Counted from the first letter of the stretch, positions 50,277 to 59,651 are shown. The stretch: DNA of 64,000 bases from Deltaproteobacteria bacterium (GCA_021780225.1 JAJXZF010000021.1:1-64000), one strand, 5' to 3'. Translations and numbers: made by a program. Notes: generated by a model from the sequence alone, not told the origin.

Positions 50277-50693
50277 CTAATTGATCTGAATTTTGACCGG
50301 TTTGGTCTCCGGCCGCTTCTCGACCGTTACTTCGAGCACGCCGTCGCGATAATTCGCGCGGATCCGCTCGGCGCTCGCATCCTTGGGCAGTTCAAAGGCG
50401 CGCCGAATCTGTCCCCAGGTGCGTTCCGCGAGCCGCAGCGACGCGCCGTTCGGCAGTTCCGGACGACGGCGTTCAGCCTCCACGATCAACTTGCCTTCTT
50501 CGACCCGCACGTCGATCGTTTCATTTTTGAGGCCCGGCATCTCGAAGTAAAACCGGTATCCTTCCTGATCCTCGACCACATCCACCGGGGCCGACAGCCG
50601 CCGCGCCGCGGGCTGGAATTCCCGCATCACTTCGTTCATCCGATTGCGCATCCAACGGCTGCCGCCAACGCCGTTTTCAATATAAAGTTCCAT
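50277..50693 (-). CDS. Small heat-shock protein, Hsp20/alpha-crystallin
   Basis: A 138-residue small heat-shock protein. The alpha-crystallin domain contains VEDQEGYRFYFEMPGLKNETIDVRVEEGKLIVEAER and the conserved WGQIRRAFELPKDA to YRDGVLEVTVEKR region; the C-terminus has KIQIN near an I-x-I-like motif. It holds unfolding proteins. GGAGGAGG lies about 8 nt before the ATG. An in-frame start 10 codons upstream is less likely. It leads the hsp20-lemA-htpX series. Confidence 0.95.
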   Translation of the reverse strand: MELYIENGVGGSRWMRNRMNEVMREFQPAARRLSAPVDVVEDQEGYRFYFEMPGLKNETIDVRVEEGKLIVEAERRRPELPNGASLRLAERTWGQIRRAFELPKDASAERIRANYRDGVLEVTVEKRPETKPVKIQIN

Positions 50694-50849
50694 CCAAAAC
50701 CTCCTCCGGCAGAAACCGGACAATTTTTTACGTCGGGCTGCGACCGGCGCTCTTGCCTGTACCGGACATCAGCCGTTGAACCAAAACTAAGTACGATTTG
50801 AAAGGCGTCAAGGCGCGGATGCTGGCGCCGATTCGCTTGCGGATCGAGT

Positions 50850-51053
50850 TCAGTCTCGGGATTCAGCCTCGCGCCGGGCGCGATCGGCGTCGGCGGCGAA
50901 TCGCCGCGCCATCGCGGGATCGCCCAATTCGCGCGCCAGAGCTTCGCCTTCTTTCAGCACCGCGAGCGCACGGGCTATGTTGCCTTTGCCGAGATATACT
51001 CCGGCCTTGCGGAAAATCTTGGCGTAACGTTGACCTTTTTCAGCCGCGTTCAT
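50850..51053 (-). CDS. Small helical (TPR-like) hypothetical protein
   Basis: A 67-residue protein, MNAAEKGQRYAKIFRKAGVY then LGKGNIARALAVLKEGEALA, consistent with one or two helical-hairpin repeats (TPR-like). Its ATG shares the CATG tetranucleotide at 51051-51054 with the start of the plus-strand methyltransferase at 51052, so the two coding sequences begin back to back with overlapping start codons. No clear ribosome site is seen for either. Function unknown. Confidence 0.6.
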   Translation of the reverse strand: MNAAEKGQRYAKIFRKAGVYLGKGNIARALAVLKEGEALARELGDPAMARRFAADADRARREAESRD

Positions 51054-51810
51054 GAAGGCGCCGGAAGAGACTGTCCATTCGATCCTAGGCGGCGCGCTGC
51101 GCATCGTCCAGCCGCGCGCCGGCTACCGCTTCGCGCTGGATTCGATACTGCTCAGCCGATTCGCGGGCGTGCGGCCCCGCGACCGCGTGCTCGAGCTGGG
51201 CGCGGGATGCGGCGTGATCTCCGCGGTCGTGGCTGCATTGCGCCGGCCGCGCGAGATTGTCGCGATCGAACTGCAGCCGGAACTCGCACAGGCCGCGGCT
51301 CGAACCGCGGCGCTGAACCGTCTCGACATCGTCCGCGTCGTTCAGGGTGATTTGCGCACGCGCTGGCTGGCGAGCGTCGCGCCGGCCTCGTTCGATTGCG
51401 TAATCGCGAATCCGCCGTACCGCGCCGCCGGCAGCGGACGCGAAAGTCCGAATCTCTCGCGGCGGATAGCGCGCGGCGGGGGCGGCGCGACGCTCGCGGA
51501 ATTTCTCGCCGCGGCCGGACGCTATGCCGCCGACCGCGGCCGCCTCGCGATCGTCTTTGATGCGACCCGCGCCGCCGAATTGATCGTAAAAATGGCCGCG
51601 CACGCGCTCGAACCAAAACGGATGCGTTTCGTTCATCCGCTGCCCGGCGCTCCGGCGGCGAGCGTGCTCATCGAGGCGCGCAAAGGCGGGCGTTCCGAAG
51701 TGATCGTCGAACCTCCGTTAATCGTTCATATCCGCGCGGGAATATACAGCGACGAAGCCCGACATATACTGCATAATGGCGTTTCGTGCGATGGAGGCTC
51801 GAATGACTAA
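51052..51810 (+). CDS. tRNA1(Val) (adenine-N6)-methyltransferase-like protein
   Basis: A 252-residue class I methyltransferase of the TrmN6/YfiC type. It has RIVQPRAGYRFALDSILLSRF (the family opener), motif I VLELGAGCGVISA, motif IV CVIANPPYRA (NPPY, N6-adenine specific). The C-terminal region ends IVHIRAGIYSDEARHIL. YfiC methylates A37 of tRNA-Val1; the exact target here is inferred. The stop overlaps the next gene's start by 8 bp. Confidence 0.85.
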   Translation: MKAPEETVHSILGGALRIVQPRAGYRFALDSILLSRFAGVRPRDRVLELGAGCGVISAVVAALRRPREIVAIELQPELAQAAARTAALNRLDIVRVVQGDLRTRWLASVAPASFDCVIANPPYRAAGSGRESPNLSRRIARGGGGATLAEFLAAAGRYAADRGRLAIVFDATRAAELIVKMAAHALEPKRMRFVHPLPGAPAASVLIEARKGGRSEVIVEPPLIVHIRAGIYSDEARHILHNGVSCDGGSND

Positions 51811-52413
51811 TCCAAAAACTCTCGGCGTGTTGTTGTTCGACGAATTCGAACTGCTCGATGTTTTCGGGCCGTGCGAGGCGTACGGAGTTCGCGATCTGGG
51901 CGGCGCGTTCCGGATCATCATGACCGCCGCGCAAGCCGGACCGATCGCCAGCGCGCCCAAGCGGATTGCGCGTTAAAAGATTGCCCGCCGCTCGATCTGA
52001 TTCTCGTGCCCGGCGGCTTCGGCACGCGCCGCGAAGTCGATAATTCGGACCTGCTGGAGTGGCTGCGCGAGCGCGCGGCGCGGGCGGAAATCGTCAGCTC
52101 GGTATGCACCGGAGCCGCCCTGCTGGCGCGCGCCGGCCTGTTGGACGGCCGTCGCGCCACCACCAACAAGCGCGCCTTCGGATGGGTCGAAAGCCAGGGA
52201 CCGAAGGTCGATTGGATTAAAAGCGCCCGCTGGGTCGAGGATGGCCGCTTCTGGACGTCGTCGGGCGTCTCCGCTGGAATCGACATGGCGCTGGCGATAA
52301 TCGCGCGGCTCGCCGGCTCCGACGCCGCCGAGCAGGCCGCGCGCACAATGGAATACGAGTGGCGTCGCGACTCCGGATGGGATCCCTTCGCCCGGCTCCA
52401 CGGCCTCGCCTGA
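51803..52413 (+). pseudogene. DJ-1/PfpI family protein with a frameshift
   Basis: The N-terminus (TLGVLLFDEFELLDVFGPCE, then AYGVRDLGG) is in frame from ATG 51803 (GGAGG just upstream), but this frame stops at TAA 51974-51976. In another frame the family resumes with CPPLDLILVPGGFGTRREVD, then VSSVCTGAALLARAG (nucleophile Cys) to the end at 52413. One base lost from the CCC run at 51956-51958 would reconnect them as ASAPQADCALKDC. Full-length DJ-1/PfpI proteins have about 200 residues, matching the joined product. Confidence 0.8.
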
Positions 52414-52424
52414 AGCTTCCCGGG

Positions 52425-53288
52425 TCAGCCCGCGGCAAAGAATTCCAGCGCCTTGCGCGCGACCAATTCCGGCTGCTCCATCGGCATGAAATGCGAGGTC
52501 TCCGGCATCACCTCGACCTGCGCCCGCGCCGCCTCGCGTCTGATGCGATCGGCCAGCAAAATGCCGGGCGAATCGCTCTTCTCGCCGAACAACACCAGCA
52601 TCGGCGCGGAGCATTTGAGCATCAAGCCAAGCCCGTCGAAATCGCGCGAGGTTTCGTAAACCCGCGCCTCGATTTCGGGCGAGCAGCGCAGCGAACGGGC
52701 ACCGTGATGCGTTTCGAAGGCGCCGAATTCGCAGTAGTCGCGCAAAATATCCGCGCGCCATGTGTCGCATGGCGGCTTCGCGCGGAAATTCTCGAACATC
52801 GCATCGACGCTGTCGAACGTGCGCTTGCGCTTGAGCGTGCGTTCGCGCAACTCGGTCGGCCGGCGCGCCGGCGGCGTGTTCAAATCCAGGACCACCGGCT
52901 CGACCATCACCGCTCGCGCGATTAATTCCGGACGGCGGCTGCCGACCGCGCCGAACGCCGTCGCTCCCGCGGAATGGCCGATGCCCCGCACCTCTTTCCA
53001 GCCCATCGCGCCAATAAATCCTTCGAGGTCGTCGGCCGTCGTATGCCATCCGTCGATCGGCCGGCGCGGCAGTTCGCTTTCGCCATGCCCGCGCTGGTCA
53101 TAGCTGTAAACGTGTCCGGCGCGCCGCAGCTCGCGCAGAATCGGCGCGTAAATCCGCCCGAGGAAGCCGGTCGCGTGCAGGAAGAGGATCGGCGGACCGT
53201 CGCCGCCCCAATCCCGGTAATGAAGCCGCAGGCCGTTGACGATTACGTCGCCGCCCAGCGGCTCGCCGTCGCGTATCGCAGTATCCAT
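52425..53288 (-). CDS. Alpha/beta hydrolase
   Basis: A 287-residue hydrolase. It has LHYRDWGGDGPPILFLHATGF (oxyanion region), SYDQRGHGESELP, the nucleophile elbow GIGHSAGATAFG and a C-terminal catalytic His in PETSHFMPMEQPELV. The lid and substrate are not identifiable; ester, epoxide or haloalkane hydrolysis are possible. The start at ATG 53288 is chosen because the family begins just before VNGLRLHY; the upstream open frame is discounted. Confidence 0.88.
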   Translation of the reverse strand: MDTAIRDGEPLGGDVIVNGLRLHYRDWGGDGPPILFLHATGFLGRIYAPILRELRRAGHVYSYDQRGHGESELPRRPIDGWHTTADDLEGFIGAMGWKEVRGIGHSAGATAFGAVGSRRPELIARAVMVEPVVLDLNTPPARRPTELRERTLKRKRTFDSVDAMFENFRAKPPCDTWRADILRDYCEFGAFETHHGARSLRCSPEIEARVYETSRDFDGLGLMLKCSAPMLVLFGEKSDSPGILLADRIRREAARAQVEVMPETSHFMPMEQPELVARKALEFFAAG

Positions 53289-53433
53289 CGCGACAAATCT
53301 TAAAAGACCGGACCCGATAAGAGAACCGCGCCGCATGTTTCGGACATCCGAACGCTTTCCCGGCGCGCGGACTTCGGCTAGCACTAGCAGTTCATCAATC
53401 CGCGCGACGCGCGAGGTCTGGAGAGCGCTGGCG

Positions 53434-54042
53434 ATGCTGACGATCGGACTCACGGGCGGAATCGGTTCGGGCAAAAGCACGGTGTCGAAATTTCTCGCCG
53501 AACTTGGCGCGCCGATTATCGACGCCGACAAGGTCGGCCACGCCATCTACCAACCGGACGGGCCGGCGTATCAGGATATGATTGACGCTTTCGGCCGCGG
53601 CATTCTCGCGCCGGACGGCGCGATCGATCGCAAGAAGCTCGGTCCGATCGTTTTTGCGGATCCGGCCGCGCTTAAGCGCCTCAATTCGATCGTTCATCCC
53701 AAGATGTTCGCGCAGATGCGCGAGATGGTGGCCGCGATGCGCGCGCGGGGCGAGCGCAAACCGATCGTGATCGAAGCCGCCATCCTGATCGAGGCGAACT
53801 GGCAGACGCTCTTCGACGAAATCTGGCTGGTGATCGCGTCGAAGGAACGGGTGATCGAGCGCGTCGAACGCGACCGCGGGATGAAGCCGGAGCAGACCGA
53901 GGCGCGGATTCGCGCGCAGCTCTCCGACGACGAACGGCGGCGTCATGCCGCGCTGGTCGTGACCAACGACGGCACGCTGGAAGAATTGCGCGCGCAGGTC
54001 GAAACACTCTGGCAGGGCGCGCTGCGCCGCAATCTGGCCTGA
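53434..54042 (+). CDS. coaE: Dephospho-CoA kinase
   Basis: A 202-residue kinase that phosphorylates dephospho-CoA to CoA. It starts MLTIGLTGGIGSGKSTVSKF with the P-loop, followed by DADKVGHAIY and a lid region with RVERDRGMKPEQTEARI. The length is normal. panE follows after 80 bp on the same strand, so two coenzyme A synthesis steps are adjacent; other coa and pan genes are not in the window. Confidence 0.96.
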   Translation: MLTIGLTGGIGSGKSTVSKFLAELGAPIIDADKVGHAIYQPDGPAYQDMIDAFGRGILAPDGAIDRKKLGPIVFADPAALKRLNSIVHPKMFAQMREMVAAMRARGERKPIVIEAAILIEANWQTLFDEIWLVIASKERVIERVERDRGMKPEQTEARIRAQLSDDERRRHAALVVTNDGTLEELRAQVETLWQGALRRNLA

Positions 54043-54122
54043 CGCGCGCGGGCGGTCGCGCTTGACTGCGCACGCCCGCCGGATGAAAAAGACCGCATCG
54101 GCGGATTTCGGAGGGCGCGGCA

Positions 54123-55064
54123 ATGAAGATCCTCGTGATGGGCGCGGGCGCGGTCGGATGCTACTACGGCGCGCGATTGCAGCAGGCGGGAGAAGAGGTC
54201 GTTCTTTGCGCACGAGGCGAAAATCTGCGCGCGCTGCGCGGACGCGGACTCGAGGTGCGGAGCGCGAAGGGAAATTTCCACCTCGCCGTGGCCGCGACCG
54301 ACCGGCCGGCCGAATTCGCGCCCTACGACCTGATTTTGTTCGCGGTCAAATCCTACGATACTGACGCGGCCGCCGCTCAAATCAAGGATTGCCTCGCGCC
54401 CGAGGGCGTGGTGATGACGATCCAAAACGGGGTCGAAAACGAAGACGCCTTATGCCGGTATTTTCCGCGCGCCGCCGTGATGGGCGGCAATTCGCGGGTC
54501 GGCGCCGAATTAACCGGGCCCGGCCGCGTCAATCATACCGCGCTCGGCATTATCGAATTCGGCGAGCTTGACGGCTCGATCACGCCGCGTGCGGAAATGC
54601 TCGCGCGCGTCTTTCATCGCGCCGGCATCCTCGGCGAGCTCACGACCGATCTGAAGACGATTCGCTGGTACAAGCTGATGGGCAACAACGCGACCAACAC
54701 GGTCGCGACCTTGAGCCGCACCACGCTCGGCCAGATGCTCGAAGATCAGGACGGCTACGATCTGGTGCGGCGGCTGATGCTCGAAACACTGGCCGTCGGC
54801 CGCGCCGAAGGCGCCAACGTCAGCGACGAGCGCGCCGATCTGCAGTTGCGGCAGATTCAAAAAAGCCTCAACGCTTACGCGATCAAGCCTTCGACCTTGC
54901 AGGATCTGGAACGCGGCAAACGTCTCGAATACGACGCCATCAGCGGCGCCGTGCTGCGGGCGGCGCGCCGTCACGGAATGAAAGTTCCCGCGACCGAAAC
55001 GGTTTACACGCTGCTCAAGCTGCTCGACCGCAGCCGTTCCGGCGGCGGCTCGCGCCCCGGCTGA
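54123..55064 (+). CDS. panE: 2-dehydropantoate 2-reductase
   Basis: A 313-residue ketopantoate reductase. It has the Rossmann glycine loop MGAGAVGCYYGARLQQAG, FAVKSYDTDAAA, QNGVENEDAL and a C-terminal domain with KLMGNNATNTVATLSR and the catalytic Lys region. It reduces ketopantoate with NADPH in pantothenate synthesis. The gene lies next to coaE. Length and organisation are normal. Some members of this family act on other 2-keto acids. Confidence 0.92.
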   Translation: MKILVMGAGAVGCYYGARLQQAGEEVVLCARGENLRALRGRGLEVRSAKGNFHLAVAATDRPAEFAPYDLILFAVKSYDTDAAAAQIKDCLAPEGVVMTIQNGVENEDALCRYFPRAAVMGGNSRVGAELTGPGRVNHTALGIIEFGELDGSITPRAEMLARVFHRAGILGELTTDLKTIRWYKLMGNNATNTVATLSRTTLGQMLEDQDGYDLVRRLMLETLAVGRAEGANVSDERADLQLRQIQKSLNAYAIKPSTLQDLERGKRLEYDAISGAVLRAARRHGMKVPATETVYTLLKLLDRSRSGGGSRPG

Positions 55065-55127
55065 CGGCTGCGGACCAATCCGGCGATATTTTCCAACCGC
55101 GCCTGAATCGGCAAAGAATTCCCGCGC

Positions 55128-56654
55128 TTAGGCCGCGCGCGACGCCGCGGATCGTCCGCGCACGTGACCGGTCTGCGCGCGTGCGGCGGCGAGCAACTCG
55201 TTGAATGCGTCTTCGGCCAGATCGCGCATCCGATCGACGTCCGGCATCAGATGCGGTTCGGCCATCATTCCGAAGACCAGCGACTGGTTATAGCTCACAA
55301 TCGCGACATTGTAGCCAAGGTTGGCGCCGAGCGGCACAAGCCCCACCATCTCGACCATTTCGCGTCCGGCCAGATAGAGCGGCACCTGCGCTCCCGGAAC
55401 ATTGGTCGCGATAAAATTGATGCCGGGCGGCGGCAACGGAGCCATCCGCGCGACCCGCGGCGCGAGCGCGGCCAGCTTCGACGCCGCATCGACCGCGTTC
55501 GTCCCGACCAGCGATCCGATTCCCAGCAGAAACGGCGCGACCAGATCGCCAAGATGCATAAGAAGCTCCAGCGCCTGAGCGTCGCCGGCGCTCTTGATTC
55601 GGTTCGTTTCGCGAATCACCGCCTGCAGCCGATCGTTCGCATTCATCGGCTCCGACGGCAATTCCGGAAACATCATTGAGACCCGGTTGCCCAAGGCGCC
55701 GCTTTCCGCGCCGCGCCGCACATTGACCGGGCATCCGATGCGCAGCGGCGCGTGCTCGGCGCGCACGCCGTGTTCGGAAAGATAGCGCGCGGCAGCTTCG
55801 CTCAGGATCGCCAAAACCGCATCGTTCGCGGCGCCGCCGAGCGCGTTGCGAATCGATCGCAGATCGGCGAACGACACCTTCAGCCACGCCAGCGAACGAG
55901 CCGAGCTGACCAATCCGGCGTTCCACGGCGCCGCGACGACGCGCCGGCCAAGCATCGCCGTCATCTTCGCGGCGCAATTCGCGATCGTCGCGGCGCGTTT
56001 CAGCGCTTCACGCGGCGCATCGATCATGCCTGCAAGCTGCCGCGCTTCGTTCAGGCGATTTTGCGCGAGATCGACCAGCGCGGTGGCGAAACTACGCAGC
56101 GCGCTGGGCAGCGGTTGCGGCCGCCACGGCAGCGGCGGCGGTTCCGGAGGCGGAGCTTCGGCGCGGAAATCGAGCGCGACCGTGAGCAACTCCATCCCGG
56201 AAACGCCATCGACGAGACAGTGATGCACCTTCCAAAGGACAGCGGAACGGCCTCCCGGAAGACCCTGAAACAGATGCATCTCCCAAAGCGGTTTTTTGCG
56301 ATCGAGGATTGGCGCGAACGCGGCCATCGCCGCCGCGATAAAAGTCCGCTCGCCGGCCCCGTCAGGCAGGCTGTGCAGTTTGACGTGCTCGCGCAGGTCG
56401 AAATCAGGATCGTCTTCGAGCGTCGCGTGGGCGAGATTGAATGGCGCGAACGCCAGCCGCTGGCGATAACGGGGCAGCAGATGCATCCGCTGCGCCATGT
56501 GATCGAGAATTTCGTCGTAATCGATAGGCGAGCCGAAAATATTCAACGACCCGATATGAAGCGGGCCGCTATGCGATTCACCGTAGATGAACGACGCGTC
56601 CTGCGTGCTCATCCGATGCGAAAGCTTTGCCGACGATTTTCCCGCATTCGCCAT
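55128..56654 (-). CDS. Wax ester synthase/diacylglycerol acyltransferase (WS/DGAT)
   Basis: A 508-residue acyltransferase. The catalytic HHxxxDG motif is HHCLVDG (His144, His145, Asp149), and the second conserved region is LGNRVSMMFPELP. WS/DGAT enzymes join acyl-CoA to fatty alcohol or diacylglycerol, making neutral lipid stores. The N-terminus has MSTQDASFIYGE, typical of the family. It lies beside GNAT, SDR and lipase-like genes, so this region may handle storage lipids. Confidence 0.93.
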   Translation of the reverse strand: MANAGKSSAKLSHRMSTQDASFIYGESHSGPLHIGSLNIFGSPIDYDEILDHMAQRMHLLPRYRQRLAFAPFNLAHATLEDDPDFDLREHVKLHSLPDGAGERTFIAAAMAAFAPILDRKKPLWEMHLFQGLPGGRSAVLWKVHHCLVDGVSGMELLTVALDFRAEAPPPEPPPLPWRPQPLPSALRSFATALVDLAQNRLNEARQLAGMIDAPREALKRAATIANCAAKMTAMLGRRVVAAPWNAGLVSSARSLAWLKVSFADLRSIRNALGGAANDAVLAILSEAAARYLSEHGVRAEHAPLRIGCPVNVRRGAESGALGNRVSMMFPELPSEPMNANDRLQAVIRETNRIKSAGDAQALELLMHLGDLVAPFLLGIGSLVGTNAVDAASKLAALAPRVARMAPLPPPGINFIATNVPGAQVPLYLAGREMVEMVGLVPLGANLGYNVAIVSYNQSLVFGMMAEPHLMPDVDRMRDLAEDAFNELLAAARAQTGHVRGRSAASRAA

Positions 56655-56937
56655 CCGGCTCGCACCCCCGGTTATAATTTAGTAGCCGCACTGCCAATCA
56701 AGGATGCTCCGGCGACTGTTGGCGGGTCAATCGGGCGACTGACTAACGCACAGCTATGGCTATCCAGGGCGTGCACGGCCGGGCGCGGCCCATCGCGCTC
56801 GGCCGCGGCGCCGCTTGCCGGAACTTTTGCCCCCGCAATAGAATCCCGCCGGCGCCGTTGCGACTCCGGTGGTTTGAATCGCAATCGGCTTGCGGGAGTG
56901 ATATGCGTGGCGATGTCTCGCCACGACGGAGATGATC

Positions 56938-57525
56938 ATGGCCAAGTCGCATCCAGGCAACGGACCGGCAGGGTTCCCCAAAGCGCTGAAACTCCCGAAC
57001 GGGCGTAACGTTACGGTGCGCCTCATCGGGTACGAAGATAAAGTGGGAATCCTCGCGTTCGCGCGCTCGTTGCCGCACGACGACTTGCTCTTCCTGCGCA
57101 CCGATATCACCGAGCCCGAAGTGGTCGAAGAATGGTTGTCCAACGTCAAGAAAGGCAATACCGCGACGGTGGTCGCGGAATTCGACGGGAAAATCGTTGG
57201 CTACAGCAGCGTCCACACGGACCAGGCGCGATGGACACGGCGCGTCGGCGAAATCCGGGTGCAAGTCGCCCCGGCTTTTCGCGGCAGCGGCCTCGGGCGT
57301 CATCTGGCGGCGGAAATCTTCAAAATCGGCCAAGAACGAGGAGTGAAGAAGATGGCCGCGATGATGACGCCGGACCAGGCTGGCGCCCGCGCCGCCTTCG
57401 ACAAGCTCGGCTTCCAGGTCGAGGCGCTGCTGCAGGATTGGGTCATCGATCGCGACGGCCATCCGCGCGACCTGCTGATCATGAGTCACGATCTGGAAGG
57501 TCTGAGCGATCAAATCAGCGCCTGA
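56938..57525 (+). CDS. GNAT family N-acetyltransferase
   Basis: A 195-residue acetyltransferase with one GNAT fold: ATVVAEFDGKIVGYSSVH, IRVQVAPAFRGSGLGRHLAAEIF (acetyl-CoA motif A, R/Q-x-x-G-x-G/A) and DQAGARAAFDKLGFQVEA. The acceptor is unknown. ATG 56938 is preferred over 56932, because GGAG is about 8 nt upstream of it but directly abuts the other. It is followed by the SDR gene on the same strand (82 bp gap). Confidence 0.88.
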   Translation: MAKSHPGNGPAGFPKALKLPNGRNVTVRLIGYEDKVGILAFARSLPHDDLLFLRTDITEPEVVEEWLSNVKKGNTATVVAEFDGKIVGYSSVHTDQARWTRRVGEIRVQVAPAFRGSGLGRHLAAEIFKIGQERGVKKMAAMMTPDQAGARAAFDKLGFQVEALLQDWVIDRDGHPRDLLIMSHDLEGLSDQISA

Positions 57526-57607
57526 CCGATAAATTTCTCTCGATTCCGCCGACGCGCGCTGCTTCATTGAAGATGCGGACATCATCCGCCGCAGAGGTAA
57601 GCGTCCG

Positions 57608-58525
57608 ATGGCCAAGCGTAGCGATTCGACGTTAACCGGCAGCGCCCGCGTCGCGTCAAAGGCGGCGGGAGTCACGGCGCGGGCGGCCGACGCCGCGTCC
57701 CGGATGGTTCCGGGCGCCTATTTCCGCGACCGGACGGTGCTTATCGCCGGCGCATCAAGCGGAATCGGACGGGACATCGCTCTGACGTTCGCGCGGATGG
57801 GCGCCAAGGTCGCTCTGCTTGCGCGCCGGCGCTCGATGCTCGACGAGCTCGCCGAAGCAATCCGCAAGGAAGGCGCCGAAGCCCTGCCGCTCGCCGCGGA
57901 CGTGACCCATCGCAGCGAACTCAAGGAAGCCGTCGCGCGAACTTTGACCCACTTCGCGCGTATCGACGTGCTCGTCAACTCCGCCGGCGTCGCTCTGCCC
58001 GGCCCGGTCGAGATCATGCCGCCCGAGGACGTCGAGCGGATGATGTCCGTCAACCTGATGGGCACGCTGCATGCGATGCAGTTGGTTCTGCCGGCGATGC
58101 GCGCGCGCGGGGCGGGCAATATCGTCAATATCGCATCGCTGGCGGGCCGGCGTGGCATGCCCCCGCTGGGCGGCTACTGCGCGACCAAATTCGCCGTGGT
58201 TGGCCTTACGGAAGCCTTGCGCGTCGAACTGTTCGGCAGCGGCGTGAAAGTGTCGCTGGTGATGCCGGGCGTGATCGATACGCCGATGGCACGGGACGCA
58301 AGCGGAGCCGGAATCCTCAAAAATCTGCCCGAATCGATTCCCTTGATGCCTCCGCAATGGGTGACTTGGGCGGTAATTGCCGCCGTTGTGCTTGGCTTGG
58401 CGGAAATCGATGTGCCGCCGGGCGCGGTCGTGATGGAGAAATTGGCGGCGTTCTTCCCCGGCCTGACTGACGCCGCCTTCGCCCTCGGTAACCGGGTTTT
58501 GGATTGGCTCTCGACTCGCGGTTAG
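57608..58525 (+). CDS. Short-chain dehydrogenase/reductase
   Basis: A 305-residue SDR. It has the cofactor motif LIAGASSGIGRDIALTFA, NSAGVAL, and the active-site pair Tyr-x3-Lys in GGYCATKFAVVG, plus NIASLAG with the Ser. A ~35-residue N-terminal leader precedes the Rossmann fold. The C-terminal part has moderately hydrophobic segments, so membrane association is possible. It may oxidise or reduce lipid-related alcohols or ketones, given the neighbouring WS/DGAT and lipase-like genes. Confidence 0.92.
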   Translation: MAKRSDSTLTGSARVASKAAGVTARAADAASRMVPGAYFRDRTVLIAGASSGIGRDIALTFARMGAKVALLARRRSMLDELAEAIRKEGAEALPLAADVTHRSELKEAVARTLTHFARIDVLVNSAGVALPGPVEIMPPEDVERMMSVNLMGTLHAMQLVLPAMRARGAGNIVNIASLAGRRGMPPLGGYCATKFAVVGLTEALRVELFGSGVKVSLVMPGVIDTPMARDASGAGILKNLPESIPLMPPQWVTWAVIAAVVLGLAEIDVPPGAVVMEKLAAFFPGLTDAAFALGNRVLDWLSTRG

Positions 58526-58862
58526 TCGAGCGCGCCCGCTTCGCGACCGAGCGGGACACAACCTGAACACAGTTAGATAATTTGCACAAATCGAATGAAA
58601 TTACACGATTTAGTTGATTTGTGCATTGCAATGGTCGCCAGTGCGCCATCGAATTTGCTGCACATGGTTATCGTCTAAACACATAGGAGCATTCGTGAGG
58701 CGCGATGGGAGCCGTGGAGCTTCAGTCCGGTCTTATCAGGCCGAAAAATCAGGTATCACGAAACGAAAACCACAACCTTCGTCAACGGTTTCGCTTCTTC
58801 GCGCACTTGATTAAAATCGCGTGAATTGCAAGTCTCGGGCGCATCGCGACGAGGGTTTGTCG
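58526..58862. other. 337-bp intergenic region
   Basis: The left ~150 bp is AT-rich compared with the window and includes the inverted repeat at 58583-58625. The rest contains no convincing gene. It separates the SDR and the lipase-like gene, both on the plus strand, and probably holds the promoter for the latter. Confidence 0.5.
58583..58625. promoter_or_regulatory. Inverted repeat, candidate operator
   Basis: A perfect 10-bp inverted repeat, TGCACAAATC - 23 nt - GATTTGTGCA, in an AT-rich stretch 240 bp before the lipase-like gene. The spacing is long for a single dimer site, so two half-sites, a loop, or a transcript hairpin are all possible. Confidence 0.5.
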
Positions 58863-59651
58863 ATGAGTCAAAACGATGGCGGAACCAATCTCTCTTTCAT
58901 GGACTTGTTGCAAGAGTTCCGCGTCGTGCGCGAAGTCGCGACATTCGCCCAGCGCGCATGGACGTGGCCGATTGCCCGCACTGCGGAAAACAAACGCTCG
59001 ATTTTGCTGATTCCCGGCTTTCTGGCCGGCGACGCGACGCTTTATCCGTTTGCCGATTGGCTGCGCGCCCGCGGCCATCAGGTCTATTTTTCGGGCATCA
59101 TGGCGAACACCGATTGCCCGGTGCGCGCGCTCGAACGCCTCGGCAAGATTCTGCAGGATCGCGCCGGCCGTTCCGGAGAAAAATTGGTCGTCATCGGTCA
59201 CAGCCTGGGCGGCATTTATGCGCGCGAACTTGCGCGACGCCATCCGGATTTGGTCGATCAGGTGATTTTGCTCGGTTCGCCGATACATGAACCGCACAAA
59301 CATTCCAATCCGTTCGTGAAGATGCTCGCGACCGTGGCGATGCGGGTGAACGAAATCGGATGCCATTGTCCGCCGGACCGGCTCGCGACCATTTGCGGCG
59401 TGCTCGGCGACACTCCTCCGCAGGGCATTCGCGAAACGCTGATCTATTCCAAAACCGACGGCGTGGTCGATTGGGAAAGCTGTATTGAGGAAGGTGATTA
59501 CGTCGATGCGGTCGAGGTCAAATCGACCCACTGCGGCATCCCGTACAACATGGACACTCTGCGCATCATCCGGGAACGGATCGAACGTGGCGACAAGCCC
59601 GACGATCCGGCGGCGATTCGCGCGGCGCAGGCCCGGATGCAATCCGCCTGA
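58863..59651 (+). CDS. Alpha/beta hydrolase, lipase/esterase-like
   Basis: A 262-residue hydrolase. It has SILLIPGFLAGDATLYPFAD, the nucleophile elbow VIGHSLGGIYARE, and a catalytic acid/His near TDGVVDW and KSTHCGIPYN. The arrangement resembles lactonizing-lipase-like or PGAP1-like enzymes acting on lipids or esters. GAGGG lies about 8 nt before the ATG at 58863. It closes the lipid gene group and is followed by repeat copy B. Confidence 0.85.
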   Translation: MSQNDGGTNLSFMDLLQEFRVVREVATFAQRAWTWPIARTAENKRSILLIPGFLAGDATLYPFADWLRARGHQVYFSGIMANTDCPVRALERLGKILQDRAGRSGEKLVVIGHSLGGIYARELARRHPDLVDQVILLGSPIHEPHKHSNPFVKMLATVAMRVNEIGCHCPPDRLATICGVLGDTPPQGIRETLIYSKTDGVVDWESCIEEGDYVDAVEVKSTHCGIPYNMDTLRIIRERIERGDKPDDPAAIRAAQARMQSA

